In this document: piece after piece, positions 51,813 through 62,183 of the stretch
Layout of the letters: each line of letters starts with the position of its first letter
Position numbering within the stretch: the first letter of the stretch is position 1
Assembly (NCBI GenBank): GCA_963728965.1
Contig: CAVSMH010000001.1
Span: forward strand, 62,001 to 126,000
From: DASQZT01 sp963728965
Lineage (GTDB): Bacteria; Acidobacteriota; Terriglobia; Bryobacterales; Bryobacteraceae
DNA length: 64,000 nt
Direction: 5' to 3'
Made by a program: the position numbers and the translations under genes
Notes under the pieces: generated by a model
What the model was told of the DNA's origin: nothing
What the model saw: the letters and a program-made list of their open reading frames with translations, nothing else
Database searches by the model: none

Positions 51813-54466
51813 GCCCGGAAACCGAACGCATCTTTTCAGAAGTGGCCGACCTTCCCCCAGCGGCGAGGGAACAATACTACGAGAGCCAGCAGGTGGACGA
51901 GGCGGTCCGCGACAATGTGGAGTCGCTGCTGGCGCACGATGTGGGAGCGACGGGGTTTCTGGAAGGGTCGATAGCGGCCCTGGCGGAGGCCGCGCTGGCG
52001 CGGATGACGGGCCGGCGCTGCGGACCTTATGAGCTGTTGGAGTTGATTGGCAGAGGCGGCATGGGAGCGGTCTATCGGGCGTGCCGCCGGGACGGGGAAG
52101 TGGAACAGGAAGTGGCGATCAAGGTGCTTCGCCACGGCTCCACCGACGCCAATATCGAAGACCGGTTTCTCCAGGAGCGCCAGATCCTGGCCAACCTGTC
52201 GCATCCCAATATCGCGCGCATGCTGGACGCGGGCCGAACCGCGGAGGGCCAGCCCTACCTGGTGATGGAGTTCGTGAGGGGCATCGCCATCGACGAGTAC
52301 TGTCGCGGGGCTTCGCTGCGCGACCGGATCGCCTTGTTTCTGCCGGTGTGCGAAGCCGTCGCGCATGCGCACCGCAACCTGGTTGTGCACCGCGACCTGA
52401 AGCCGGCGAACATTTTAGTGACCGCGGACGGCCATCCCAAGCTGCTCGACTTCGGCATCGCGAAAATCATGGCTCCCGACATGAGCGTGACGCGGCTCGA
52501 AGACCGGGCGTTGACCCCGGAGTACGGCAGCCCCGAGCAGGTCACCCACGCGCCGACGACGACCGCCACCGATATCTACTCGCTGGGCGCGCTGCTGTAC
52601 AGCCTGCTCACCGGGGCGTCGCCGCATCGGTTCGAGAGCCGGACGCCGGAGGAAGTGACGGACGTCATCTGCCGGCGCGAGGCGCCGCCGGCAAGCCGCT
52701 TCGAACCGGCATGCCGCGGCGACCTGGATGCGATTCTGCGCAAGGCGCTGCGCAAGGAGCCGGAGGAGCGCTACGCCACCGTGGAGCAGTTTGCCGACGA
52801 CCTGCGCAGCTATCTGAGCTGGCGCCCGGTGCGGGTGCGCGGCGACGAGTGGCTCTACCGGCTGCGCCGGTTCGCGCGGCGGCATTGGGTGACGGTCATG
52901 GCGGTCACCCTGGCCTTTGCGGGGCTGACGGGCGGATTGCTGGTTGCCCATCGCGAGCAGGCCATCGCCGAGCGGCGCTTCCGGCAGGTTCGCGACCTGG
53001 CCGAACGCCTGTTCGATATCGATCAGGAAGTGCGGCCGCTGCCGGGCTCGACGCAGGCGCGGCAGGAAATCGTGGCGACCTCGCTCGAATACCTCGACCG
53101 GTTAAGCAAGGAAGCCAGCGACGATTCCGGCCTGATGGTGGAACTGGCCGCGGCCTACACCAAGACGGCTTCCATCCTGGGCCGCCGGGGCTTGCCGAAC
53201 CTGGGCCGGTACGAGGACGCGCTCCATGCGCTCGAGAAGGCGGATACCCTGCTGCGCCAGGTGCTGGCACGAGATCCGGGGGATCGTGCGGCACTGCGGG
53301 GGCTGGTCAACAACGGAATGGAACTGGCGGATGTCAGGCAGCGGTTGAAGTCCGGCAAAGAGGCGCAGGAAAAGGCCCTGGCCGTGGCCCGGGACACCGA
53401 CCGGATGCTCAGCGGTCACGTACCGGACGTTGCCGAACTCCGCCTCGCGGTCGGCGCCTACTCGCGGATCAGCACCATTCTGCTCAATGAGACGCGGGTC
53501 GCCGACGCCCGGCTGTTTATCGAGAAGGCGCTGGTGCGGCAGCGGCGGCTGACGGAGTTGGTCCACACGCCAGGCGCGCAGTTTGGACTGGCTGGAACCC
53601 TGCGCATGTACGGCACGCAGTTGCGGTACGAGGGCGACCTGGAACGCGCCGTCAAGAACCTGGAAGAGGGGCTGCACATCGTGGAGCAATTCCCGGAGGA
53701 TGTCCATACCCTGACCGAACGGTCGACGGTGCTGTACTACCTGGGCGTCACTCTCGGTGAAGTGGAAGGCCTCAGCCTGGGGCGGTCGGAGGCCGGGGCG
53801 AAAGCGCTGACGGAAAGCCTGGCGATCTGCCGGCGGCTGGTGGCGGCCGACCCCAAGGACATGAATTCGCGCATCGACCTGGCGCAGGCGGCCACGAAAG
53901 CGGGACGGATCCTGGCGCGGCGCGATCCGGTGAAGGCGCTGGCCCTGTTCGACGAGGGCATTGCGGTGTTGTCGGCGGCTCCGGCCGGGGAGCAGTCGCG
54001 AGACGAATACCTGATTCGTCTGTGGTGCGATTCGACGTCCGCGCTGAACGCGCTCCACCGGTACGGGGAGTCGCGGCGGAGAATCGCCCTGGCGATCGGG
54101 GCCTTGCGCGCGGCCGATCGTTTTCCCTTCGAGGCGACGACTCCCACCTCGGAGGAGGACGTCCTGCTCCGCGCGCAGGCGGAAACCGAAGCGGCCGAGG
54201 GGAACCTGGCCAAGGCCATCGAGATTCGGGAAGGGGCGGTCCGGATGTATCGCCGCGACAAGAGCTTTATCGAGGCGGACCTGCAACACGCTTTCGGCCT
54301 GGCGAACCAGTGGGCGCGGCTGGCCGAACTGAACCGCCTGGCGGGACGGCGCGAGGCAGCCCGTGAGAACGAGGCCCGGCGCGCCGCGCTGTGGCAGTCG
54401 TGGCTGGCGAACGACGCGGCGAATGCGTTTGTCCGCGGGCAGTTGGCGGCGGTGGAACGAGAGTAG
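51809..54466 (+). CDS. Membrane Ser/Thr protein kinase with TPR tail
   Basis: An 885-residue kinase. Residues 1-70 form a small helical domain; the kinase domain (about 75-345) has IGRGGMGAVYRA, VAIKVLRH, the catalytic HRDLKPANIL (Asp196), DFG from 214 and YGSPEQ for APE. One transmembrane helix follows at about 360-380 (VTVMAVTLAFAGLTGGLLVA). Helical repeats of TPR type fill about 400-880. The kinase is thus cytoplasmic and the TPR part faces the periplasm. The overlapping sigma-factor gene suggests that signals sensed by the TPR region alter transcription, but the link is unproven. Confidence 0.93.
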   Translation: MSPETERIFSEVADLPPAAREQYYESQQVDEAVRDNVESLLAHDVGATGFLEGSIAALAEAALARMTGRRCGPYELLELIGRGGMGAVYRACRRDGEVEQEVAIKVLRHGSTDANIEDRFLQERQILANLSHPNIARMLDAGRTAEGQPYLVMEFVRGIAIDEYCRGASLRDRIALFLPVCEAVAHAHRNLVVHRDLKPANILVTADGHPKLLDFGIAKIMAPDMSVTRLEDRALTPEYGSPEQVTHAPTTTATDIYSLGALLYSLLTGASPHRFESRTPEEVTDVICRREAPPASRFEPACRGDLDAILRKALRKEPEERYATVEQFADDLRSYLSWRPVRVRGDEWLYRLRRFARRHWVTVMAVTLAFAGLTGGLLVAHREQAIAERRFRQVRDLAERLFDIDQEVRPLPGSTQARQEIVATSLEYLDRLSKEASDDSGLMVELAAAYTKTASILGRRGLPNLGRYEDALHALEKADTLLRQVLARDPGDRAALRGLVNNGMELADVRQRLKSGKEAQEKALAVARDTDRMLSGHVPDVAELRLAVGAYSRISTILLNETRVADARLFIEKALVRQRRLTELVHTPGAQFGLAGTLRMYGTQLRYEGDLERAVKNLEEGLHIVEQFPEDVHTLTERSTVLYYLGVTLGEVEGLSLGRSEAGAKALTESLAICRRLVAADPKDMNSRIDLAQAATKAGRILARRDPVKALALFDEGIAVLSAAPAGEQSRDEYLIRLWCDSTSALNALHRYGESRRRIALAIGALRAADRFPFEATTPTSEEDVLLRAQAETEAAEGNLAKAIEIREGAVRMYRRDKSFIEADLQHAFGLANQWARLAELNRLAGRREAARENEARRAALWQSWLANDAANAFVRGQLAAVERE

Positions 54467-54507
54467 CCCGCCGACGCCGCCGCTGACGCCTGCTATGATG
54501 AAGTCGC

Positions 54508-55824
54508 ATGCCGCAAGCCCTTCCCACAGTAGTAATTGTGGGCCGGCCGAACGTCGGAAAATCTACCCTATTCAATCGCATCACAGGGCATCGCCGCGCC
54601 ATCGTGGGAGATGAGCCCGGGATCACGCGCGACCGCATTCACGGTACCGCGGAACACGGGGGACGCCGGTTCGAGGCGATCGATACGGGGGGCATCGTAG
54701 TGGACGACCGGGAGTATATTCCCAGCCAGGTCCTGCGGCAGGCGGAAGTAGCGCTGCGGAGCGCGGCGCACATTGTGTTCCTGGTGGACGGACGGAGCGA
54801 GATCACCGCCCCGGACCGCGACCTGGCGCAGATGCTGCTGCGCCTGGGCAAACCCGTCACACTGGCCGTGAACAAGGCCGACAGCGGGGACAAACGGGAC
54901 CTGGCCCACCAGTTTTACGAACTGGGCGTTCCGGATGTATACGCGGTATCGGCCGAGCACGGGGTGGGCGTCGATGAGTTGCTGGATCGCGTCACGGCAA
55001 CCCTGCCGGAGGAGGCCGCGGCATCGGAAGAAGCGCCGGCGAAGGCGATCAAGGTGGCCATCATCGGCCGGCCTAACGTCGGCAAGTCCACCCTGCTGAA
55101 TGTGCTGACGGGACAGGATCGGGCAATCGTGTCGCCGGTGGCGGGAACGACCCGCGATGCGGTGGACGAGACCGTGGTCCGCGACGGCACCGAATACGTG
55201 TTTGTGGATACGGCCGGCATTCGCAGGAAGGGCAAAACCAAACTGATGGCGGAGAAGATGAGCGTGGTCATGGCGCGCCGCCATATCCGAATGGCCCATG
55301 TGGTGCTGCTGGTTCTGGATGCGACGGAGGGAGTGTTGGGCCTGGATGCCACCATTGCCGGATACGCCCACGAAGGCGGGCGGGGGCTGATCGTGTGCGT
55401 GAACAAGTGGGATGAAGTGGAAGGCCACATGGGGCAGAAGCGGAATGAGTTCGAGAGCAAGGTCCGGGATCAGTTCAAGTTTCTGGAGTACGCGCCGGTG
55501 GTTTTTCTGTCGGCCCTGACCGGGGCGGGGGTGGCGCCGCTGTTCCGGTTGATCGGCGAAGTGTACGAATCGGCCTCACGGCGCATCAGCACCGGCGAGA
55601 TGAACCGGTTTGTGGAGGGTCTGCGGTTCGAGGAGCGGAAAATCTTTTATATTACGCAGGCTTCGATCCGGCCGCCTCAATTTGTGGTATTCACGGATCG
55701 GGGGGGGCCGCTGCATTTTTCGCATGAGAGATACCTGGTGAACCAGATCCGGCGGCGATTCGGCTTTCGGGGGACCCCGATCGTCCTCAAAACACGAGCC
55801 AAGCTGGCTCGACGGGAAAAGTAA
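54508..55824 (+). CDS. der: Ribosome biogenesis GTPase Der (EngA)
   Basis: A 438-residue GTPase with two tandem G domains, acting in 50S ribosomal subunit maturation. Each has an intact P-loop (GRPNVGKSTLF near 13 and GRPNVGKSTLL near 188), DTGG/DTAG switch motifs and NKAD/NKWD specificity motifs. The C-terminal KH-like domain (about 355-438) has YITQASIRPPQFVVF and RRFGFRGTPI. Length is typical. The gene follows the kinase gene by 41 bases and may be transcribed with it or from its own promoter. Confidence 0.97.
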   Translation: MPQALPTVVIVGRPNVGKSTLFNRITGHRRAIVGDEPGITRDRIHGTAEHGGRRFEAIDTGGIVVDDREYIPSQVLRQAEVALRSAAHIVFLVDGRSEITAPDRDLAQMLLRLGKPVTLAVNKADSGDKRDLAHQFYELGVPDVYAVSAEHGVGVDELLDRVTATLPEEAAASEEAPAKAIKVAIIGRPNVGKSTLLNVLTGQDRAIVSPVAGTTRDAVDETVVRDGTEYVFVDTAGIRRKGKTKLMAEKMSVVMARRHIRMAHVVLLVLDATEGVLGLDATIAGYAHEGGRGLIVCVNKWDEVEGHMGQKRNEFESKVRDQFKFLEYAPVVFLSALTGAGVAPLFRLIGEVYESASRRISTGEMNRFVEGLRFEERKIFYITQASIRPPQFVVFTDRGGPLHFSHERYLVNQIRRRFGFRGTPIVLKTRAKLARREK

Positions 55825-55832
55825 TTCAACGT

Positions 55833-55860
55833 TTGCGTTTTCCGAACAGTCCCCTATAGA
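55833..55860 (+). promoter_or_regulatory. Candidate promoter of the bactofilin gene
   Basis: TTGCGT (55833-55838) and TATAGA (55855-55860) are separated by 16 bases and lie about 60 bases before the bactofilin start, just after der. Both boxes are partial matches to sigma-70 consensus. Confidence 0.3.
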
Positions 55861-55919
55861 CTAGAGGAACAACAGTATCATGTTGGTGCTTATCGTTACT
55901 TATACAGGAGGGCGGCCCT

Positions 55920-56510
55920 ATGTGGAATAAACGACGGGATGAGGAACCGTCCAGGCCTCTGATCCCGCCGGCGCCCAGTCCGCCGCCGGCCACGGTGGCG
56001 CCTGCTTCCGTAGAACCGAAAAAGGAGAGTATACCCGTGTCCAGCATGCCAGTCGGGAGATTCGAACCGGAGGGTCGTTCCGGGGGTGGCTCCGCCACGA
56101 TCGGGAAAGCCGTTAAGATCATCGGCCAGATCCACAGCAAGGAAGACTTGTATGTGGACGGCGATCTCGAGGGCACGGTGGAGGCGCTCGAGCACAAGCT
56201 GACAATCGGGCCCAATGGCACCGTACATGCGGGCATCAAAGCTCGTGAGGTAGTGGCGCTGGGAACGATTCAAGGGAACGTGGAGGCCGCCGAAAAAATC
56301 GAAATCCGCAAGGATGCCAAGCTGGTCGGCGACATCCGGACGGCGCGAATTGTGATCGAAGACGGTGCCTATTTCAAGGGTAGTATCGACATCATCAAGC
56401 CGGAACCGGCCAAACCGGCAGCCAAGCCACAAGGGCCCGCTCCGGTATCGGCCCCCGCCCCCGTCAGCCACGCGCCTGCTGCCGCCGGGGCTTCCGAGGT
56501 GAAACGGTAG
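55920..56510 (+). CDS. Bactofilin-family cytoskeletal protein
   Basis: A 196-residue polymer-forming protein. AGGAGG (55907-55912) lies seven bases before the start. The N-terminal 60 residues are Pro/Ser/Glu-rich and flexible; the core (about 62-155) is the bactofilin beta-helix: IGKAVKIIGQIHSKEDLYVD, GPNGTVHAGIKAREVVALG, GNVEAAEKIEIRKDAKLVGD, RIVIEDGAYFKGSI. A Pro/Ala tail follows. Bactofilins assemble filaments without nucleotide and organise cell shape, polarity or envelope enzymes. The methyltransferase-like gene starts 15 bases after it. Confidence 0.95.
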   Translation: MWNKRRDEEPSRPLIPPAPSPPPATVAPASVEPKKESIPVSSMPVGRFEPEGRSGGGSATIGKAVKIIGQIHSKEDLYVDGDLEGTVEALEHKLTIGPNGTVHAGIKAREVVALGTIQGNVEAAEKIEIRKDAKLVGDIRTARIVIEDGAYFKGSIDIIKPEPAKPAAKPQGPAPVSAPAPVSHAPAAAGASEVKR

Positions 56511-56525
56511 ATTGTAGGATCTTTG

Positions 56526-57239
56526 ATGTTGCTGCCAGGACCGCTGAAGAATATACTGCGCGGCGGGCGAGGCGGGTCCGCGCCGAACGGACCCGAGGGA
56601 CCAGTGCCGGCCTCCCTGCGTACGATGTTGCCGCCGCGCAACGGAACCGGCAACGAAGTCCTCGGTACGCGGCAAAGCCGCGGGCTGCAGGAGTTCTTCA
56701 CTTACATTCGCGACCAGTCCGGTCTTACCATTCTGGACCTGGGCGGCGCCACCCAGCAAAACGTCAACTTCATCACCAACCTGGGCCATCGTCTCTATTC
56801 GGAGGACTTTCTCCAGATCCTCAACGAGACGTTCGGCCTGGACGATACGGTGGACCAGTCCAATCCGGGTCGCATCGAGTATTTCCTTCGCCAGGCGCTC
56901 GACCATCCCGAGCAACATTTTGACGGCGTGCTGGTGTGGGACGTGCTGGAGTACCTGGCGCCGCCGCTGCTGCTCGCCGTGGTGGAGCGGATGCAGCGCA
57001 TTGTGAAGCCGAAGAGCTACATGCTGGCGTTCTTCCACTCCGACGACAAGCTGCAGGCGGTGCCGTTCTACTCTTTCCGGATTCAGGACGTGAACCTGCT
57101 TCAGGTGGGACAGCAGGGGGTGCGGCGTCCGACGCAACTGTTCAACAACCGCAGCCTGGAGAAGCTGTTCGGGCGTTTCGAGTCGGTGAAATTCTTCCTG
57201 ACGAAGGAGCGTCTGCGGGAAGTCATCGTAAAGGCGTAA
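56526..57239 (+). CDS. Class I SAM methyltransferase-like protein
   Basis: A 237-residue protein. Residues about 55-180 have the outline of a Rossmann methyltransferase: LTILDLGGATQQNVNFITNL (motif I, with GGA in place of GxG), LYSEDF (acidic after strand 2), FDGVLVWDVLEYLAPPLL (motif IV/post-IV) and PKSYMLAFFHSDD. The N-terminal 45 residues are Gly/Pro-rich and probably disordered. Substrate unknown. Tight placement behind the bactofilin gene suggests co-expression. Its end converges on the ADOP permease gene. Confidence 0.7.
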   Translation: MLLPGPLKNILRGGRGGSAPNGPEGPVPASLRTMLPPRNGTGNEVLGTRQSRGLQEFFTYIRDQSGLTILDLGGATQQNVNFITNLGHRLYSEDFLQILNETFGLDDTVDQSNPGRIEYFLRQALDHPEQHFDGVLVWDVLEYLAPPLLLAVVERMQRIVKPKSYMLAFFHSDDKLQAVPFYSFRIQDVNLLQVGQQGVRRPTQLFNNRSLEKLFGRFESVKFFLTKERLREVIVKA

Positions 57240-57264
57240 GCGGCAGAGACGAGATGGCGCCGCG

Positions 57265-59760
57265 TCACTCGTACTTGAGGGCGCGGACCGGCTCGATGCG
57301 GGACGCTTTTCTTCCGGGGACGAAGGCGGCGGCGAGGGCGACCGTGGCCAGGAACAGTGCCGCTCCGGCGAACACGGGGGGATCGACGGCCTTGACGTCG
57401 AACAGTTGCGATTCCACATAGCGGCTCAGCACGAATGCGGCCAGCAAACCCAAAGTAATGCCGGCCGCCGCGGTGCGCGCAGCCTCGGCCAGAACCATTT
57501 TCAAGACGCTGCCGGGGACCGCGCCCAGCGCTACGCGAAGCCCGATCTCGGGAGTCCGCCGCGCCACGCCATAGGCCACGACCCCATACAACCCGATGGC
57601 GGCCAACAGCGTGGCGAGCACACCGAAGGCGAGCGAGAGCATGGCAATCAGCCGATCGGAGTAGATGGAGTCGCGCACCTCGACGTCGACGGGACTCAGA
57701 TCGCGGACCGGGACGTTGGCGTCCATCGATCGCACCAGTTGGCGGATGGTGGAACTCAGTTGACCTTCCTCGCCGGCGCCGCGCACATAGAAGGTGAGTT
57801 GGGTGGGCTGGTCCCACTGCTGGTAGGGGATGAAGATGGTTTCCTTGGCGGGGTTGCGGACTTCGGGCCGGACATCGGCGGCAACGCCCACGATCTCGCG
57901 GTCGAGCTTGGGATGGTTGCTGGCGCCGAACATGAAGCGGCGGCCGATCGGATCGCGGCCGGCGAAGTAGCGCTTCACGAACGCCTCGTTGACAATGGCG
58001 ACTTTCGGAGCGGCGGCGGAATCGCGATCGGTGAATTCGCGGCCGGCGCGCAGGGGCACACCCATGGCCTGGAAGTAACCGCCGCTGACGGCGATGCGGG
58101 TGGAGCCGACGTACTCGTTTTCCTTGGGCTGGTAGCCTTCGACGGTGATGTTACTGCCGCGGTTGCTGCCCGAGAAGGGACCGCCATCGGCGGCGGCGAC
58201 GCTGAGGACGCCTCCCGCCGAAGCCAGGCGCCGTTCGACATCGCGATAGAACGCGATCGCCCCGGCCAGATGATGACGGCTGGGAGTGGTATCGAGCGAG
58301 AACATCAGCAGTTGATGGGTGCGGAAGCCGAGATCGACGTTGATGAGGCGGACGAAGCTGGTGGTGAAGAGTCCGGCGCCCACCAGCAGGAGCAGGGAGA
58401 GCGCGACCTGGGCGGTGACGATGGCCTTGCGGAAGCGGGCGGGCCCCCCGCCGGCGGTCATGCTGGCGGCCTGGTTTTTCAGGGTTTCCGCCACGTCCGG
58501 ACGGGTGGCCTGCATGGCCGGGAAGACGGCGAAGGCGACGCCGCTCACCACGGCCAGCGCCAGGGTGAAGGCGAGCAGGCGGAAATCGATGGCGGGCGAA
58601 AGCCAGGCGTGCGCCTGCTGGCTGGGCAGGAGGCGGATGAGCGTGTCGGTGCTCCAGGAAGCCACCGCGAGCCCCAGGATTCCGCCGGCCAGGGCGAGCA
58701 CCAGGCCTTCGGTGAGAAGCTGGCGAATCAGGGCGCGGCGGCCCGCGCCCAGGGCGAGACGGATGGCGATTTCCCGGCGCCGGCCTCCAGCGCGCGCCAG
58801 CATCAGGCTGGCGACGTTGGCGCAGGCGATCAGGAGCACCAGTCCGACCATGGCCATGAGCGCTTCGAGCGGCTTTTCCCACCGCCGGCGCATGCCGTTG
58901 ATGCCTTGCGCGGCCGGCCGCAGCTCGGCGCGATGGTTGAGGAACTCGTTGCGGGCGCGCTCGCTCGACATGCGGCCCATACGCGACAGTTCGCCTTCGA
59001 GAATGGCGCGGTACGCCACGTCGGTGGCGGCCTGGGCGCGCGGCAGTTTCCAGCCAGGGCGGAGCCTGCCAAACAGATTGAGCCAGCGGACAGTGGGATC
59101 CTCCAGGCCATCCCAGGTGGGGGTGGCGGTGCGTTTCATGGCGATCGGCAGGTACAGGTTCGGCGCGCTGCCGGGCATGATCCCGTTGAACCGCGCGGAG
59201 GCCACGCCGATCACCTGCATCGGCTGTCCGTTAATGGCGATCGTCTGGTTCAGAATATCGGGACGCGCGCCGAAGCGCGAGGACCAGTAGGCGTGGCTCA
59301 GCATGACCACGGGATGGGCGCCGGGGGCGCCATCGTCTTCCGGCACGAGCACGCGGCCCAGTGCGGCGGGGACGCCGAGGGTGGTGAAAAAGTTACCGGA
59401 GACGATTTCCGCCGAGGCGGTATCGGTGCTGCCGCCGAAAGCCGCCGCGACGCGTGTTCCCATGCGGGCGATCATGCCCGAGAAGGCGGGATCGCGATCG
59501 CGCAGGGCGTGGTACATGGGAACGGAAAAGACGCTTTCGAAATTATCGCTGGAAGTTTGCCCGGGAGCCACGTAGTCGGTATGCAGCAGCACCAGACGCT
59601 CGGGATCGCGAACCGGCAGGGAGCGCAGGACGACCTGATCGAGGAGCGAGAAGATGGCGGTATTGGCACCGATCCCCAAGGCCAGCGACAAGACCGCCAC
59701 GATGGTGAACATGGCGCTGCGGCGCAGGGTCCGAAGGGCGAACAGGAAGTCTTTACGCAT
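57265..59760 (-). CDS. ADOP/MacB-like FtsX-domain permease
   Basis: An 831-residue membrane protein of the acidobacterial duplicated orphan permease type (TIGR03434). It has two copies of MacB periplasmic core plus FtsX domains. The first anchor is SAMFTIVAVLSLALGIGANT; the first FtsX group is near 280-430 (LVLLIACANVASLMLARAGG), the second near 700-831 (GVLATLLAAIGLYGVVAYGV). The end RIEPVRALKYE is typical. Start at 59760 fits family members (MRKDFLFALRTLRR). Such permeases are found without ATPase genes; none is adjacent here. Substrate and function are unknown. Confidence 0.92.
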   Translation of the reverse strand: MRKDFLFALRTLRRSAMFTIVAVLSLALGIGANTAIFSLLDQVVLRSLPVRDPERLVLLHTDYVAPGQTSSDNFESVFSVPMYHALRDRDPAFSGMIARMGTRVAAAFGGSTDTASAEIVSGNFFTTLGVPAALGRVLVPEDDGAPGAHPVVMLSHAYWSSRFGARPDILNQTIAINGQPMQVIGVASARFNGIMPGSAPNLYLPIAMKRTATPTWDGLEDPTVRWLNLFGRLRPGWKLPRAQAATDVAYRAILEGELSRMGRMSSERARNEFLNHRAELRPAAQGINGMRRRWEKPLEALMAMVGLVLLIACANVASLMLARAGGRRREIAIRLALGAGRRALIRQLLTEGLVLALAGGILGLAVASWSTDTLIRLLPSQQAHAWLSPAIDFRLLAFTLALAVVSGVAFAVFPAMQATRPDVAETLKNQAASMTAGGGPARFRKAIVTAQVALSLLLLVGAGLFTTSFVRLINVDLGFRTHQLLMFSLDTTPSRHHLAGAIAFYRDVERRLASAGGVLSVAAADGGPFSGSNRGSNITVEGYQPKENEYVGSTRIAVSGGYFQAMGVPLRAGREFTDRDSAAAPKVAIVNEAFVKRYFAGRDPIGRRFMFGASNHPKLDREIVGVAADVRPEVRNPAKETIFIPYQQWDQPTQLTFYVRGAGEEGQLSSTIRQLVRSMDANVPVRDLSPVDVEVRDSIYSDRLIAMLSLAFGVLATLLAAIGLYGVVAYGVARRTPEIGLRVALGAVPGSVLKMVLAEAARTAAAGITLGLLAAFVLSRYVESQLFDVKAVDPPVFAGAALFLATVALAAAFVPGRKASRIEPVRALKYE

Positions 59761-59822
59761 GGGTTCCCGGAGGGTATGGTGCACGTGCCGTTCCGCGGGA
59801 AGCGGGGGAAATACAGGAAGAT

Positions 59823-59865
59823 ATGGACTACGCCATGTCCATCCCTGGGACAGTCTGTCCGGACA
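59823..59865. repeat. Cluster of short dyads upstream of the ADOP permease
   Basis: ATGGAC/GTCCAT (59823-59842), GGACA-GTC-TGTCC (59848-59860) and the palindrome TGTCCGGACA (59856-59865) follow one another in the 148-base gap between the GT2 and permease genes. TGTCC/GGACA half-sites recur. This may be an operator or a terminator region. Confidence 0.4.
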
Positions 59866-59908
59866 CGGGACGGGACTTGCCGGGGCTGCGATGAGCGGGC
59901 AGGCACGG

Positions 59909-60622
59909 TTAGCCGTAGCGGTTCAGGAGGGCGTTCAGGCGGACACGGATGGGATCGCAGTAGGCGGTCATGCCGCGGAGGAGGGTTACTTTCGTCCCTT
60001 CGGCGTTATTCCATCGCACGGCTACTTCGACGGTGCGGTAGCCCAGCCGACGGGCGATGACCAGCACTTCCACGTCGAAACCAAAACCCTCCAGGCGCTG
60101 GCGGCGGAAGATCTCGCGGGCGGCGGCGGATTCGAACAGCTTGAAGCCGCATTGCGTATCGCGGAAGGGCAGGGAAGTGATGAGCCGTACCCAGAGGTTG
60201 AAGATCCGGCCCATGGCTTCACGGAGCCACGGCTGGTGCACGCCCACCAGCGAGCGGTCCACGGCACGCGAGCCGATGGCCACCTGAACGCCGGAGCGCT
60301 CGGCGGCGCTCCACAGCCGCTCCAGCTCGGCGATGGGCGCGGAGAGATCGGCGTCGGTGAACAGGGCCCAGTCGCCTTGGGCGGCCAGCATCCCGTTGCG
60401 GACCGTGTAGCCTTTGCCGCGGTTTCCCGGATTCTGAATCACGCGGATGCCGCTGCGGCGCGCCACTTGGGCGGTGGCATCGGTCGAGCCGTCATCGACG
60501 ACCACGATTTCGGCGAATTCCCAGCGGGTTTCCGCGAGATAGGCGCGCACGGCGGCGAGTGTGGCGGGTAACCGTTTCTCCTCGTTGTAGGCAGGGATGA
60601 TGATCGAGATAGATCGTCTCAA
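59909..60622 (-). CDS. GT2 glycosyltransferase, dolichyl-phosphate glucosyltransferase-like
   Basis: A 237-residue family 2 glycosyltransferase. It begins SISIIIPAYNEEKRL, has VVVDDGSTDAT, the metal-binding TDADLSAP (DxD), and ends with GFKLFESAAAREIF, GFGFDVEVL and VPV-like VEVAVRW. The pattern fits dolichyl- or polyprenyl-phosphate beta-glucosyl/mannosyl transferases that load a lipid carrier at the membrane; no transmembrane tail is present. The only plausible start is TTG at 60622, with no good ribosome site. It is divergent from lysS with 43 bases between starts. Confidence 0.92.
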   Translation of the reverse strand: MRRSISIIIPAYNEEKRLPATLAAVRAYLAETRWEFAEIVVVDDGSTDATAQVARRSGIRVIQNPGNRGKGYTVRNGMLAAQGDWALFTDADLSAPIAELERLWSAAERSGVQVAIGSRAVDRSLVGVHQPWLREAMGRIFNLWVRLITSLPFRDTQCGFKLFESAAAREIFRRQRLEGFGFDVEVLVIARRLGYRTVEVAVRWNNAEGTKVTLLRGMTAYCDPIRVRLNALLNRYG

Positions 60623-60632
60623 GAGGAAGATT

Positions 60633-60638
60633 TATAAT
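60633..60638. promoter_or_regulatory. TATAAT box in the GT2/lysS divergent gap
   Basis: TATAAT at 60633-60638 is a perfect -10 hexamer for lysS but lies only about 28 bases from its start. On the other strand the same bases read ATTATAAAT. One AT-rich patch may therefore serve both genes. No clear -35 box is visible. Confidence 0.35.
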
Positions 60639-60654
60639 AGCTTATTTCCCCTAT

Positions 60655-60660
60655 AGGAGA
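60655..60660 (+). promoter_or_regulatory. Ribosome binding site supporting the TTG start of lysS
   Basis: AGGAGA lies five bases before TTG 60666. No ATG or GTG in the correct frame is available near the family N-terminus. Confidence 0.6.
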
Positions 60661-60665
60661 CCGGT

Positions 60666-62179
<1,514 letters not shown>

Positions 62180-62183
<4 letters not shown>

